Part shown: piece by piece, positions 54,216 through 63,744 of the stretch
How positions within the stretch are numbered: position 1 is the stretch's first letter
How the letters are laid out: each line of letters starts with the position of its first letter
Assembly (NCBI RefSeq): GCF_016909185.1
Contig: NZ_JAFBFH010000008.1
Coordinates: 62,001-126,000 of the forward strand
DNA length: 64,000 bases
Reading direction: 5' to 3'
Source of the DNA: Siminovitchia thermophila
Lineage (GTDB): Bacteria; Bacillota; Bacilli; Bacillales; Bacillaceae_C
The notes under the pieces: model-generated
Database searches by the model: none
The model's input: only the letters and a program-made list of their open reading frames with translations
What the model was told of the DNA's origin: nothing
Program-made: the position numbers and the translations under genes

Positions 54216-54590
54216 TTATGTAGGCTGAAGATTTCCAACAGCTCTTAAAGTCGGAAAAAGCAAAGCTCGGAACTTTGTGAATATTTGATATAAGGCCAAT
54301 GTTGTGTTGGTTTCCAACCTAAGAAGCAGTCGTATACTGTAGGCGATCATGGCAATATAAAGCTGGTTCCAAGCAAACTGTTCCGTTCGCCATGGATATG
54401 GTTTACCTGCAGATGCTGCTTCATCAATTAATTCCAGGGTAATCGCTTCAGCCCATTTACCAAATGACGTAAATAGTGTATGTTTGTCCATAAAATATTT
54501 CTTTGTAATGGATTTGGCCAGGCCATCACCTATCCGTCCTTTACAAAGGTTTTTTTCTTTTTCAGACGTGTCTGAAACTATCGTATGCAA
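54216..54590 (-). pseudogene. C-terminal fragment of a DDE-type transposase
   Basis: The open frame (124 codons) contains TLFTSFGKWAEAITLELIDE and FAWNQLYIAMIAYSIRLLLR, the kind of C-terminal helix with NQLY...LRLLLR seen in DDE transposases of IS elements. The N-terminal two thirds, with the catalytic Asp residues, are missing. The fragment lies exactly between the two copies of the small peptide gene unit. I cannot name the IS family safely. No terminal inverted repeats are visible. Confidence 0.5.
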
Positions 54591-54620
54591 CCCAGTTGCA
54601 ACACTAGTGGTTTATATTAA

Positions 54621-54654
54621 AAAAAAGTATATTCCTCTCTCAAGAATATACTTT
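54621..54654 (-). terminator. Terminator of the decayed peptide copy
   Basis: AAAGTATATTCTTGAGAGAGG-type hairpin, one mismatch from the copy at 53740-53776, followed by a run of T residues on the minus strand. It shows that the peptide gene and its terminator were duplicated as one unit. Confidence 0.7.
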
Positions 54655-54677
54655 TCCAAAAAATAAAATAACTTTAC

Positions 54678-54801
54678 TTATCCGGAAATATCTTCAATAA
54701 ATTTTACTAAACATCAAATCCATTTACCTGCTTCTTTTACCCATTTTCATTACAAATACCGCTCCAATAAATATATTATTGTTTTTAACTTTCTTCAGCA
54801 A
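54678..54801 (-). pseudogene. Decayed copy of the Trp/Lys-rich peptide gene
   Basis: The unit matches 53798-53890: the same GGGGGTGTTACTTG start, then LKKVK. A 22-base insertion follows, after which KWVKEAGKWI is readable in another frame, then a TGA, then FIEDISG and a stop. Compared with the intact copy, the insertion and the nonsense change abolish the product. The upstream inverted repeat and terminator are also copied. It is a pseudogene from tandem duplication, later separated from copy 1 by a transposase fragment. Confidence 0.7.
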
Positions 54802-55070
54802 GTAACACCCCCTTATTTTTCTTATGAAATCATTAAACTAATCATCTCATGTTTGATTATAGTTTTTTGTTCATTTTTATCAATTGTAATTTATAGTAAT
54901 AAATGGCAATTTTTAAATTTTAATAATATTTTTTAAATGAAATGTGAAATAGACAAAATAGCTGAGCTCCGAATTTAACCTTGCATTCACCCCTTCCGTT
55001 CAACAAAGTCTGGATCATTGGCTGGAAAAAGAGACTTTGTTGGCCTTCAAGGCTTCATCCCGGAAAGTTC

Positions 55071-55244
55071 TTAATAGCAACAAGCACTTCCCTTGGAGAG
55101 TAAACCAATGTATGATGAGCCAACATTCCGCCATACTTGCGATAAGGTAAGCGCTACTTTCCTAGGAAGCATGCGTTCTATATAGGCAAAGAATCCTTTT
55201 ACATCAGTATAAGTGTGTGCTAAACGAGGATGTCTAGGTTCAGC
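55071..55244 (-). pseudogene. Gene remnant, possibly transposase
   Basis: One minus-strand frame opens after a TAA and reads HTYTDVKGFFAYIERMLPRK and SQVWRNVGSSYIGLLSKGSA, ending at TAA 55071. In another frame of the same stretch MLAHHTLVYSPREVLVAIKN is also protein-like. Together these suggest a frameshifted piece of a mobile-element protein. Family assignment is not possible. Confidence 0.3.
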
Positions 55245-55782
55245 TTATCGCAAAAGTTGTTTCATATTACACTCTCTTTTTCTTGCTATCACGGAGTTAA
55301 AGGATGTTACGGATGCATCCTATTTACTCCACTTTTCTTTCCCATTCTCCTGCTCGAGACAAACGAGATAAATCGGATTTTCCCTTGTTTTCCTTGCCTA
55401 CATCCTCCGGATGTTTGTTTCATACAATATAACAAAACGCATGCACCTGTTTAGCAACGTGCAAACTGGAGCTAATTGCAATGATATAAAGGATAAGGAA
55501 GTGAACGTAAAGCTAGACAATTGCTGAAAAAGGCGCCCTTAGCCTTCAGCAGCGATTGTCTTCATTCTTGCGCCTGGGAGGACTCCCAACTGGGGAAACA
55601 TAACAACGAAAAGAGCCGATATTGACCTTATTAAGCAAACGATGGCCTCGTGTAATGTTTCCTCGATTCCCCACCATGCAGTCGAATATGCTGCGTCTCA
55701 AAGACTACTAGGCATAGGCGCTGGAGTTAGACAACAAATACTGTACTTTCTTATCTTTAAAACAAAGGATGGGAGAAAAGCT
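55245..55782. other. Mostly non-coding DNA upstream of the glycan operon
   Basis: No intact gene. An in-frame extension from 55642 into the glycosyltransferase gene is open and contains HHAVEYAASQRLLGIGAG, which may be the end of a degraded gene now read through, but it has no start signal. Confidence 0.3.
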
Positions 55783-56823
55783 ATGAAAGAAACGGATGTC
55801 GGACCGAGATTAAAAGTGCTTCAAGGCACGATGGAAATTGCCAATCAACTGCATACATCTTCCAAGGGATTAGAAAAAAACGGAGCCATCTCAAAAATAA
55901 TTAACAATTTTCATAGTTATTTAGGCTATCCGTCTAAGTATGAAATAAAAGATTGGAAAAAAGTAGAAAGCAGTAACAAAGTAAACTATATTCAAAATCA
56001 GCTCATTCCCGAATTTGATCTATTCCATTTTCATTTTTCGACGAGTTTACTAACTGATCATTCTGACTTAAAACAACTTAGAACTGCTCAGAAACCAATC
56101 ATTATGGAGCACTGGGGGAGTGAAGTTCGTTCCTTAAATAAGGCATTACAAATTAATCGCTATGCGAAAGTAAAAATGAACAATGACGACTGGATTTCCC
56201 GTAAACTGGAATTCCTTGCTGAAAACATTCCATATTGCATTGCTCCTGATCATGAAATGCATTACTATGTCAAGCCTTACTATCAGCACGTTTTTTTTGT
56301 GCCACAAATGATTGATCTATCCGAATATGCACCAACTTTCTTGGAAAAGAAAACACGACCACTTATCGTTCACGCTCCAACCAACCCGCAAATCAAAGGA
56401 ACTCGTTATATTTTACAAGCCATTGAACAATTACGGACTGAATTCACGTTCGATTTCCAATTAGTTCAACGCATGAATCATCTAGAGGCTAAAAAAATTT
56501 ATGAAAAGGCCGACTTGATTATCGATCAGCTTCATTTAGGGAGCTACGGCTTATTTGCGATTGAAGCGATGGCTTTAGGCAAACCGGTGATTTGTTATAT
56601 TAGTGACTTCATGGCTTCTTATTATCCAAAAACATTACCGCTTATCTCAGCCAACCCCGATACCTTAGTTGAAAAGCTGCGCTTTCTTTTAAATAACCAG
56701 GATTCCTTTCCTGAAATAGGAAGGAAAGGAAGAGAATACGTGGAGGCGCATCATGATTATCTCAAAAACAGTGCTAAACTTCTTAAGATCTATGAAGCAA
56801 TCATCCAGTCTGAAAATGGGTAG
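55783..56823 (+). CDS. Glycosyltransferase, GT4-like fold
   Basis: This 346-aa protein has a GT-B layout. The N-terminal half includes [14 protein letters not shown] and [14 protein letters not shown]; the C-terminal half has [20 protein letters not shown], a typical acceptor/donor link, and [20 protein letters not shown], the nucleotide-sugar binding region with E-A-x-A. The ATG at 55783 has GGGAG upstream; earlier in-frame codons lack a site. It begins a four-gene set for a nucleotide-sugar product, so it probably adds that sugar to a surface or spore glycan. Donor and acceptor are unknown. Confidence 0.83.
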   Translation: MKETDVGPRLKVLQGTMEIANQLHTSSKGLEKNGAISKIINNFHSYLGYPSKYEIKDWKKVESSNKVNYIQNQLIPEFDLFHFHFSTSLLTDHSDLKQLRTAQKPIIMEHWGSEVRSLNKALQINRYAKVKMNNDDWISRKLEFLAENIPYCIAPDHEMHYYVKPYYQHVFFVPQMIDLSEYAPTFLEKKTRPLIVHAPTNPQIKGTRYILQAIEQLRTEFTFDFQLVQRMNHLEAKKIYEKADLIIDQLHLGSYGLFAIEAMALGKPVICYISDFMASYYPKTLPLISANPDTLVEKLRFLLNNQDSFPEIGRKGREYVEAHHDYLKNSAKLLKIYEAIIQSENG

Positions 56824-56915
56824 GCAGCCCTTTTCACGATTCATCGTTCTTCTCCATCCACTCTTTTCATAAAATAATGAAGTCAAGAGAAAAGCATGAG
56901 CAAGCAGGTGACAAT

Positions 56916-57890
56916 ATGAATAATGATTTAAAACCCGCCCCATTAACAGATCAACATATTTTAGTAACAGGTGGAGCCGGATTTATCGGATCAGCGCTCA
57001 TTGAAAAATTAATTGCTCACAACAAAGTAACGATTTTTGATAATTTTTCCCGAAACGCATTAAAGTGTAAACCATATAAAGATCATCCAAATTTACAAAC
57101 GATAACCGGTGATGTTCTTGATCTGAAAGCATTGAAACAAGCAGTGAACGGGGCCAATTACATCGTCCACGCTGCCGGGATTGCCGGGATTGACACTGTC
57201 ATTAAAAATCCCGTGAAAACAATGCAAGTCAATATGATCGGCTCCGCCAACGTTCTGGAAGCCGCCGCTTCCCTCCCTAATTTAAAACGTGTGATCTGTT
57301 TTAGCACAAGTGAAGTGTTTGGCCAAGTAGCGTTCCGTTCAACCGAAACGACCCACACCATTTTAGGAGCTGTCGGAGAAGCAAGATGGACCTATGCTGT
57401 CAGCAAACTAGCCGTGGAGCATCTTGCTTATTCTTATTTCAAGCAGTACCAGTTACCTACTGTAGCTGTTCGCCCCTTTAATGTTTATGGGCCGGGGCAG
57501 GTTGGCGAGGGCGCCATTAAAACAATGGTTCAGCAAGCCCTAAAAAATGAACCAATCACGATTCACGGTGATGGCACCCAAATTCGAGCCTGGTGTTATG
57601 TGGACGATATGGTCGATGGAATTCTTCGCTGTTTAACCGTCGATGAAGCCGTTGGAGAATCTTTTAATATCGGTAATGAACGGGCGATTATTACGATTTA
57701 TGGTTTAGCGAACACGATCATCCGCGTCCTCGGTTCTGAATCAAACATTCAATATGACAAGCGGGCGACAGCTGACATTGAACTACGCATTCCTCAGGTA
57801 AGAAAAGCGAAGAAGCTACTTGGTTTTGAAGCAAAGGTAGACTTAGAAGAAGGCATTCAGCGCACAGCAAACAGTATGAAATTGAAATGA
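56916..57890 (+). CDS. NAD-dependent sugar epimerase/dehydratase (extended SDR)
   Basis: This protein of about 324 aa has the Rossmann motif [10 protein letters not shown], the catalytic triad with YAVSK (YxxxK) and Ser/Thr in STSEVF, and the substrate segment [10 protein letters not shown]. It resembles UDP-glucose 4-epimerase or dTDP-glucose 4,6-dehydratase relatives. The ATG at 56916 has AGGTGAC about 6 bases upstream. Its last four bases (ATGA) form the possible ATG of the next gene. The reaction probably supplies the 4-keto or epimerised sugar for the DegT aminotransferase encoded downstream. Confidence 0.87.
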   Translation: MNNDLKPAPLTDQHILVTGGAGFIGSALIEKLIAHNKVTIFDNFSRNALKCKPYKDHPNLQTITGDVLDLKALKQAVNGANYIVHAAGIAGIDTVIKNPVKTMQVNMIGSANVLEAAASLPNLKRVICFSTSEVFGQVAFRSTETTHTILGAVGEARWTYAVSKLAVEHLAYSYFKQYQLPTVAVRPFNVYGPGQVGEGAIKTMVQQALKNEPITIHGDGTQIRAWCYVDDMVDGILRCLTVDEAVGESFNIGNERAIITIYGLANTIIRVLGSESNIQYDKRATADIELRIPQVRKAKKLLGFEAKVDLEEGIQRTANSMKLK

Positions 57891-57913
57891 TCAAGCGATT
57901 GGAGGTTTACCGG

Positions 57914-58474
57914 TTGAAAAAGTGGAAGTCAGAAGGAGATGGAACGTTCTCATATGACGAGCTTGGCAGCTGTGGTGAACATGTCATTATTGAAGACGGC
58001 GTGCGCATTTTCCATCCTGAAAATGTTCATCTTGGTGACAATGTTTACATCGGCCATGACACGATTATTAAAGGTTATTACAAAGATACATTGCGGATCG
58101 CTTCAAATAGTTGGATCGGCCAGCAATGCTTTATCCATGGGGCTGGCGGGGTCGAGATTAACGAATTCGCCGGGATCGGTCCCGCGGTTCGAATGCTGGC
58201 CTCTTTTCACATTGACCCAGATGATGTTGATGAAGCCATTGTCTTTTCTCCTCTCGTTTCTTCACCTATTATCATCGAAAACAACTGTAATATCGGTATC
58301 GGCGCGACCATTCTTGGCGGCGTTACTATCGGAGCCAACTCCAAAATTGGCGCAAACGCCCTCGTGAATAAAACGATCCCTCCCTACAGTATTGCTGTCG
58401 GCGTTCCCGCAAAAGTCATTAAAAATCGCCAAATGTCTAAAAAGGAGAAGAACACAGATGATTCGATTAGTTGA
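57914..58474 (+). CDS. Hexapeptide-repeat acyltransferase (left-handed beta helix)
   Basis: This 186-aa protein shows hexapeptide repeats of the LbetaH fold: ENVHLGDNVYIGHDTIIKG, then NSWIGQQCFIHGAGG and IIIENNCNIGIGATILGG followed by VTIGANSKIGANALVNK. The catalytic His is probably in the IHGAGGV region. It likely acetylates an amino sugar made by the DegT aminotransferase next in the operon. The TTG at 57914 is preferred because GGAGG lies 8 bases upstream; the ATG at 57887 overlaps the previous stop and has no good site. The end overlaps the next gene. Confidence 0.85.
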   Translation: MKKWKSEGDGTFSYDELGSCGEHVIIEDGVRIFHPENVHLGDNVYIGHDTIIKGYYKDTLRIASNSWIGQQCFIHGAGGVEINEFAGIGPAVRMLASFHIDPDDVDEAIVFSPLVSSPIIIENNCNIGIGATILGGVTIGANSKIGANALVNKTIPPYSIAVGVPAKVIKNRQMSKKEKNTDDSIS

Positions 58475-59546
58475 ACCGTACATTCGCTTTGAAGAGGTTC
58501 AGCATGAGCTTGAACAAATCTTTTCTTCCGGCATATTAACGAAAGGGCCGTTCGTTCAACAATTCACTGACAGCTTGAAACAGTATGTCGGTGCTCGCCA
58601 TAGTTTTTTAACAACATCTGGGACAACAGCCCTTTCGACCTGCCTTCGCTTATTCAATATTCAGCCAAGTGATGAAGTCATTGTTTCTGATTTTTCATTT
58701 CCAGCTACCGCGAATGTCGTTGAAGAGCTTGGAGCAAAACCAATCTTTGCTGATGTCGATTTAGATACATTTAATATGCTGCCAGAAGAGCTAGAGAAGC
58801 AAATAACACCGAAAACGAAGGCCGTTATTTTTGTTGACGCACTCGGCAATCCAACCGGGATTCATCAGATTAAACAAATGTGTGACCATTATCAGCTCCC
58901 ATTAATTGATGATGCCGCCTGTGCTCTAGGCAGCAGTGAGAATGGCGTCAAGTCGGGAAAAATCGCTGATTTGACTTGCTTTAGCTTTCATCCGAGAAAA
59001 CTGTTAACTACGGGGGAAGGTGGAGCAATTATTACAGATAATGACCGTTGGAGCAGTTGGCTCGAAAGAAAGTTAAATCATGGTGCTGTCCCGGCAAACG
59101 GACAATTAGATTTTGTCGATTACGGGTACAATTATCGCCTGCCTGATATTCAAGCTCTTATGGGCTTGAAACAGTTACAAAAGCTTGATTCAATTGTTAA
59201 AAGAAGGAATCAGTTAAAGGAAACGTATCGTCAGCTTTTGGAACCTTTAGGTTTTACTAACCAAAAGATTGCTCATCATGTGATTCATAATGTCCAGTCT
59301 GCTGTTTTTAAAATCCCGGAGCAGGTTAAACTCGGATCGTTAATCGCCTATTTACGCGAACACAAGATAGAATCCACTTTTGGCACCTACTGTTTAAGTG
59401 CAACGAGCTACTATCAGCGCAAGTACGGACAAACGAAGCAAAATGCCCGTTATTTACAAGAACATACGCTAGCCCTTCCTTGCCATGATCAAGTAAAGGC
59501 CGAAGAAGTCGCGGCAGTAATTGAGTCTTACATGAACCTTCTCTAG
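58458..59546 (+). CDS. DegT/DnrJ/EryC1/StrS-family sugar aminotransferase
   Basis: This 362-aa PLP enzyme has GILTKGPFVQQF at the N-terminus and TTSGTTALSTCLRLF. The PLP-interacting ESA-type segment is LPLIDDAACALGSSENG, and CFSFHPRKLLTTGEGGAIIT carries the Schiff-base lysine. DegT proteins transfer an amino group from glutamate to a 4-keto or 3-keto nucleotide sugar. The ATG at 58458 has AAAGGAG about 9 bases upstream and overlaps the previous gene by 17 bases. With the epimerase and acetyltransferase it probably makes an N-acetylated amino sugar for a spore or surface glycan, in the style of spsCDE-type genes. Confidence 0.88.
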   Translation: MIRLVEPYIRFEEVQHELEQIFSSGILTKGPFVQQFTDSLKQYVGARHSFLTTSGTTALSTCLRLFNIQPSDEVIVSDFSFPATANVVEELGAKPIFADVDLDTFNMLPEELEKQITPKTKAVIFVDALGNPTGIHQIKQMCDHYQLPLIDDAACALGSSENGVKSGKIADLTCFSFHPRKLLTTGEGGAIITDNDRWSSWLERKLNHGAVPANGQLDFVDYGYNYRLPDIQALMGLKQLQKLDSIVKRRNQLKETYRQLLEPLGFTNQKIAHHVIHNVQSAVFKIPEQVKLGSLIAYLREHKIESTFGTYCLSATSYYQRKYGQTKQNARYLQEHTLALPCHDQVKAEEVAAVIESYMNLL

Positions 59547-59652
59547 CTTTCTTGTAAATAGGAATTGAAAAGGAAGATGTTATAAAAGGAAAAGCTCATG
59601 CACCTCTGCCTTAAGTGGAACTCTAGTGCGCAGATTGGCGGACAACAATAAA

Positions 59653-59689
59653 GCCCTGCAAGCAAGTAATCTCTACCTGCTCGCAGGGC
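59653..59689. terminator. Bidirectional terminator
   Basis: GCCCTGC and GCAGGGC form the base of a hairpin with an inner CAAGCA/TGCTCG part. AATAAA precedes it and CGCATTTCTT follows it. It separates the glycan operon from the convergent RND pump gene. Confidence 0.7.
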
Positions 59690-59697
59690 CGCATTTC

Positions 59698-62600
59698 TTA
59701 ATTTTCTTCTATTTCTCTACGATTTTTCTTGAATAGCTTGGATAATACTTCATACACGATTGGTACAACTATTAAAGTTAGCAACGTCGAACTTGCTAAT
59801 CCACCGATAACGGTAATCCCTAAATCTCTTGAGATTAGGCCGCCTCCGCCATTTCCCAGTGCCAATGGGATTAACGCGCCAATTGTAGCGATAGCGGTCA
59901 TGAGAATTGGGCGGAGACGAGTTGCTCCGGCTTCTAATATCGCCTGGCGCATCGTCAATCCGGAGCGCTCCATGCGGATGATCCGGTCGACCAGAACGAT
60001 GGCGTTCGTCACAACAATTCCGATCAGCATCAATAGCCCCATCATAACAGAGACCGAAATCGTTTCACCGGCAATAAATAACCCGACTAAAGATCCGATG
60101 ACGGTAAACGGTAATGAAAACAAGATCGAAAACGGTGCGACACCTTCATGGAAAGTAACTACAAGGATAAAATACACAATGGCAATTGCCGCTGCCATGG
60201 CCATACCCAATTGTGTAAATGTCTCCTGCATATCGGCTTGTACACCGGCAACTCCGACTGTCACGCCTTTAGGTAAATCCAGATTATCTACTTCTTTACC
60301 AATCTTGGATGTTACTTTTGAAATATCTTGGCCTTTTACTGTCCCCGAAACCGTTGCATAGTACTCGCCTTTACTGCGGGCAAGCGTATTAAACGTAGTC
60401 CCTTTCTTCACATTGACAAGTTCGGAAAGAGGCACTGTGTTGCCTTGCGCAGTCGGTACTTGTTTATCCAGTAGTTCATCGATCGATTCCGGTTTAGCAT
60501 CTTGCTCTTGTTGAACAATGACATCTAAGGAGTTCCCGTCTTTTTCCACCGTCGTTAAAACATCTTTTGCTTTTTGCGGGCTTAACATCATCACAAGCTG
60601 GCCTGTTGTCAACCCATAATTCAGTAATTCTGCCTGGTCGACTCGGAATGTATATTCAACATAAGCCTCCTCGTCAGAGGACGAAACATCTTTTAATCCA
60701 TCATGTTTTTTCATGATGTCCTCTACCTGTTTTACAGATTCATTTAGTTTATTTAAATCTTCACTGTAAAGAGTGTAGCTTACTTCATTGGTAGATCCTG
60801 ATCCTGAAGAGAAATTCTGGCTTTTCCATGTGCCCGATTGGTCAAGTGATGTTACATACTTTTCTATTTCCTCCCTGGCTTCCGGGAAGTCTTCCATTTC
60901 CTCATCAAAAATCAGGTACATTAAAGCACCGCCTGAGCCGCCGCCCATCATCATAGCCGTCTCGTCGCCAGCTTCCGTAATGGACACTTGAACAATATCA
61001 ATATCCTCGCGTTTCAGCATTTTCTCTTCAAGCTCTCTTACATTTTCTAATGTCTTGTCTTGAAGCTCTCCCGCTTTTGGTGTGTACGTTAAGTACATTA
61101 CCTTTTCTTCTTCGCTTCCCATAAAGCTGAAACCGATGAGTGGCGTTAACGCCAAACTGCCCACCAGTAAGAGGGTCGCCAACACTGATGCTATGATTTT
61201 ATGGTTGAGCACTTTTTCAAGAAAGTTTCTATACCCGTTTGCCAACTTGCCTGGCCCTTTGTGGCTCGTTTCCGTTTTTTCACCATATAGTTTCTTTTTA
61301 AATAAGAAATGCGACAAAGCCGGAACGATCGTAATCGCCACAAGTAATGAAGCTCCCAGCGCAAACGCCATCGTTAAGGCGAATGGCATAAACAATTCAC
61401 CGACCATGCCGCCGACAAAAATCATCGGTGCAAATACAGCAATCGTCACTAATGTTGAGGACAAAATCGGCTTGAACATTTCAATGGTCGCTTCACGTAT
61501 AAGAGCGCGGCCTGTCAAGGTTTCTTCTTTTAAATGCAAGCGACGGTATATATTTTCCACAACAACAATCGAGTCATCGATGACTCGTCCAATTGCTACG
61601 GTGACCGCCCCAAGCGTCATAATATTTAATGTGATATCCATCCAATTCAATAGCAGCAATGCCATGAAAATAGAAACCGGAATGGAGATAATGGAAATGA
61701 GTGTTGATTTGAAGTCCCTTAGGAAGAGAAGAATAATCAATACAGCAATTAATCCGCCAAATAACGCTTTTTCAATCATCGTTGCCACGGATTCTTCAAT
61801 TGGTTCTCCCTGGTCAAGCGTTGTATCAATCACAAGATTCTCATACTTCGATTTTTCCTCTTTGACTAACTTCTTGACCTTATTAACGACATCAACTGTG
61901 TTTGCCTGCTGATCTTTGACAATTTGGATGGCAATAGCATCTTTTCCGTTTGTCCGGGAAACCGATTCAACCTTTCCGACTGTCTTGATTTCCGCAATAT
62001 CGCCAAGCTTAACAAATGGTGATGAATTGGAAGGTGTGGGCGTAACAGGAATCAACATTTCCTTTAACTCGTCAATGGTCATAAATTTGCCATCAATCGC
62101 TACGGCCTGCTCGCCTTCTTTAAACTCATATAATCCTAATGAAACTGCCATGTTACTGGCTTGAATCATTTCCTTGACCTTATCTTCCGTCAAACCGAAT
62201 TGACTCATTTTCGCTTGATCATATATAAGGTCCACTTCTTCAATATGCTGGCCGGTAATGGTGGCTGAAGCAACACCAGCAAGCTTTTCAATTTTCGGCA
62301 GCAAACTTTCCTCTACTGTTGATGTTAATTCAACAATATCATCTTTCGAACTGCTGACACTAAGAGCCATAATCGGCATCATATTCATGCTGATCGCAGA
62401 TGTTGTCGGTTTCTCTACCTCTTCTGGTAATTCCAGATTATCCAACACTGATTTTAATTCCCGGTTTGCCTCATCCATATCAGTCCCGTATTCGTATTCC
62501 ACTTGAATACTCGCCATATTTGAATAAGAATTGGAATAAACAGCTTTTACATATTCGAGGTTTTCCGCTGCTTTTTCTATCGGAATGGAGACATCTTCCA

Positions 62601-62781
62601 TCACCTGTTCAGGAGTAGCCCCGGGATATACCCCCGTAACCATCAAGAAAGGAATGGAAATATCGGGAATCGTCTCTGTTTTCATTCGAGTCCCTGAGTA
62701 AATGCCTGATACCGTAATGATAATCGTAAGCAGCCATACAGCAAGTTTGTTCTTTAAGACAAAATTGACTAACCCTTTCAC
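59698..62781 (-). CDS. swrC: RND-family efflux transporter, SwrC/AcrB-like
   Basis: This 1027-aa protein has the RND layout: helix 1 at the N-terminus (FVLKNKLAVWLLTIIITVSG), two large periplasmic-type loops and two six-helix bundles. The proton relay is in GRVIDDSIVVVENIYRR (paired Asp), and the C-terminal half repeats the topology (VTNAIVLVDRI). It is close in length and domain order to B. subtilis SwrC, which exports surfactin and supports swarming; other substrates are possible. Translation starts at GTG 62781 with AGGTGGG upstream. It is divergent from a TetR regulator that probably represses it. The gene symbol is by family only. Confidence 0.9.
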   Translation of the reverse strand: MKGLVNFVLKNKLAVWLLTIIITVSGIYSGTRMKTETIPDISIPFLMVTGVYPGATPEQVMEDVSIPIEKAAENLEYVKAVYSNSYSNMASIQVEYEYGTDMDEANRELKSVLDNLELPEEVEKPTTSAISMNMMPIMALSVSSSKDDIVELTSTVEESLLPKIEKLAGVASATITGQHIEEVDLIYDQAKMSQFGLTEDKVKEMIQASNMAVSLGLYEFKEGEQAVAIDGKFMTIDELKEMLIPVTPTPSNSSPFVKLGDIAEIKTVGKVESVSRTNGKDAIAIQIVKDQQANTVDVVNKVKKLVKEEKSKYENLVIDTTLDQGEPIEESVATMIEKALFGGLIAVLIILLFLRDFKSTLISIISIPVSIFMALLLLNWMDITLNIMTLGAVTVAIGRVIDDSIVVVENIYRRLHLKEETLTGRALIREATIEMFKPILSSTLVTIAVFAPMIFVGGMVGELFMPFALTMAFALGASLLVAITIVPALSHFLFKKKLYGEKTETSHKGPGKLANGYRNFLEKVLNHKIIASVLATLLLVGSLALTPLIGFSFMGSEEEKVMYLTYTPKAGELQDKTLENVRELEEKMLKREDIDIVQVSITEAGDETAMMMGGGSGGALMYLIFDEEMEDFPEAREEIEKYVTSLDQSGTWKSQNFSSGSGSTNEVSYTLYSEDLNKLNESVKQVEDIMKKHDGLKDVSSSDEEAYVEYTFRVDQAELLNYGLTTGQLVMMLSPQKAKDVLTTVEKDGNSLDVIVQQEQDAKPESIDELLDKQVPTAQGNTVPLSELVNVKKGTTFNTLARSKGEYYATVSGTVKGQDISKVTSKIGKEVDNLDLPKGVTVGVAGVQADMQETFTQLGMAMAAAIAIVYFILVVTFHEGVAPFSILFSLPFTVIGSLVGLFIAGETISVSVMMGLLMLIGIVVTNAIVLVDRIIRMERSGLTMRQAILEAGATRLRPILMTAIATIGALIPLALGNGGGGLISRDLGITVIGGLASSTLLTLIVVPIVYEVLSKLFKKNRREIEEN

Positions 62782-62830
62782 TATCCCACCTGCCCTAAAT
62801 TGACTATTTTCTTACATTTATTTATAATAA

Positions 62831-62844
62831 TGACTGATTGGTCA
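62831..62844. promoter_or_regulatory. TetR operator-like palindrome
   Basis: TGACTGATTGGTCA is an imperfect palindrome (TGAC...GTCA) in the 95-base divergent intergenic region between the RND pump and TetR genes. Short palindromes with TGAC ends are usual TetR binding sites, so the TetR protein likely controls both genes from here. Confidence 0.55.
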
Positions 62845-62876
62845 CTTGTCAATAAATACCTGGGAGCGATCGCTTT

Positions 62877-63707
62877 ATGATGAAAAAACAATTAATTATG
62901 GAAAAGGCATTGGAGCTTTTTGCGAAGCAAGGATTTGAGGCCACATCAGTCCAACAAATAACAGAACATTGCGGCATTTCCAAAGGAGCATTTTACCTAT
63001 CATTCAAGTCAAAAAATGAATTAATATTGGATTTGCTTGATTACTTTTTGAGGAAAATTTTATCGGATATTGACTATCTGGTCAAAAACACGAAAAACGC
63101 CGCTCTTTTATATGAATTTTATGAGACGTTGTTCCATTCTTTTCAAAAACATCATGACTTTGCCAAACTACTCCTGAAAGAGCAAATACTAACAATTAAC
63201 GATACATTTATGAATAAAATGTATGCCTATGAAGTATCATTCGAGAAAATGATTTTAACCTTGCTGGAACGGAACTATGGTGAAACAATCAAAAATTCAA
63301 AATATGATCTTATCTATTGTGTCAAAGGCCTCATCAATACTTATTCCCAACTTCTTTTATTTGGTGATGCGCCGTTTGATGTAAAACTATTGATCCAATC
63401 ACTCGTCGAGAAAACAAATATACTTGCTAAATACACGACCATCCCTTTTATTTCGCAAGAGCTGCTTCAAACATTAAAAAGACCGACAAATGAAAATATA
63501 ACGAAGGAACAGCTCCTTGAAATGATGGAAGAAAAAATCGAAGAAATGGAAGATTCGATTGAAAAAGAATCGTTAAGCTTGTTAAAAGAGCATCTATTGG
63601 AGCCGAGTTTCAGCCCTGCCATCGTGAAGGGGTTGCTGGAAAATATTCGGCATCATCCTCATTGTAAAATGATGGCTTATTTGCTCCGCCATTATTGGAG
63701 GCTTTAA
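62877..63707 (+). CDS. TetR-family transcriptional regulator of the RND pump
   Basis: This 276-aa protein starts with a TetR helix-turn-helix (about 5-50: ALELFAKQGFEATSVQQITE, CGISKGAFYLSFKSKNELIL). It continues with a helical ligand-binding domain that is longer than usual; residues about 205-240 form an acidic coiled-coil region (EEKIEEMEDSIEKESLSLLK). The family releases DNA when an efflux substrate binds. Its divergent position from the SwrC-like pump marks it as the likely repressor. Two ATG codons are adjacent (62877, 62880) with GGGAGCG upstream. Confidence 0.87.
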   Translation: MMKKQLIMEKALELFAKQGFEATSVQQITEHCGISKGAFYLSFKSKNELILDLLDYFLRKILSDIDYLVKNTKNAALLYEFYETLFHSFQKHHDFAKLLLKEQILTINDTFMNKMYAYEVSFEKMILTLLERNYGETIKNSKYDLIYCVKGLINTYSQLLLFGDAPFDVKLLIQSLVEKTNILAKYTTIPFISQELLQTLKRPTNENITKEQLLEMMEEKIEEMEDSIEKESLSLLKEHLLEPSFSPAIVKGLLENIRHHPHCKMMAYLLRHYWRL

Positions 63708-63744
63708 ACATGACGGAAATGCAGAAACATCTGTTTCGGCTCGT

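Noticed and set aside
55642-55782. Longer glycosyltransferase start at 55642
   Set aside because: The added 47 residues do not resemble a glycosyltransferase N-terminus and have no ribosome binding site. The ATG at 55783 is supported by GGGAG and by family length.
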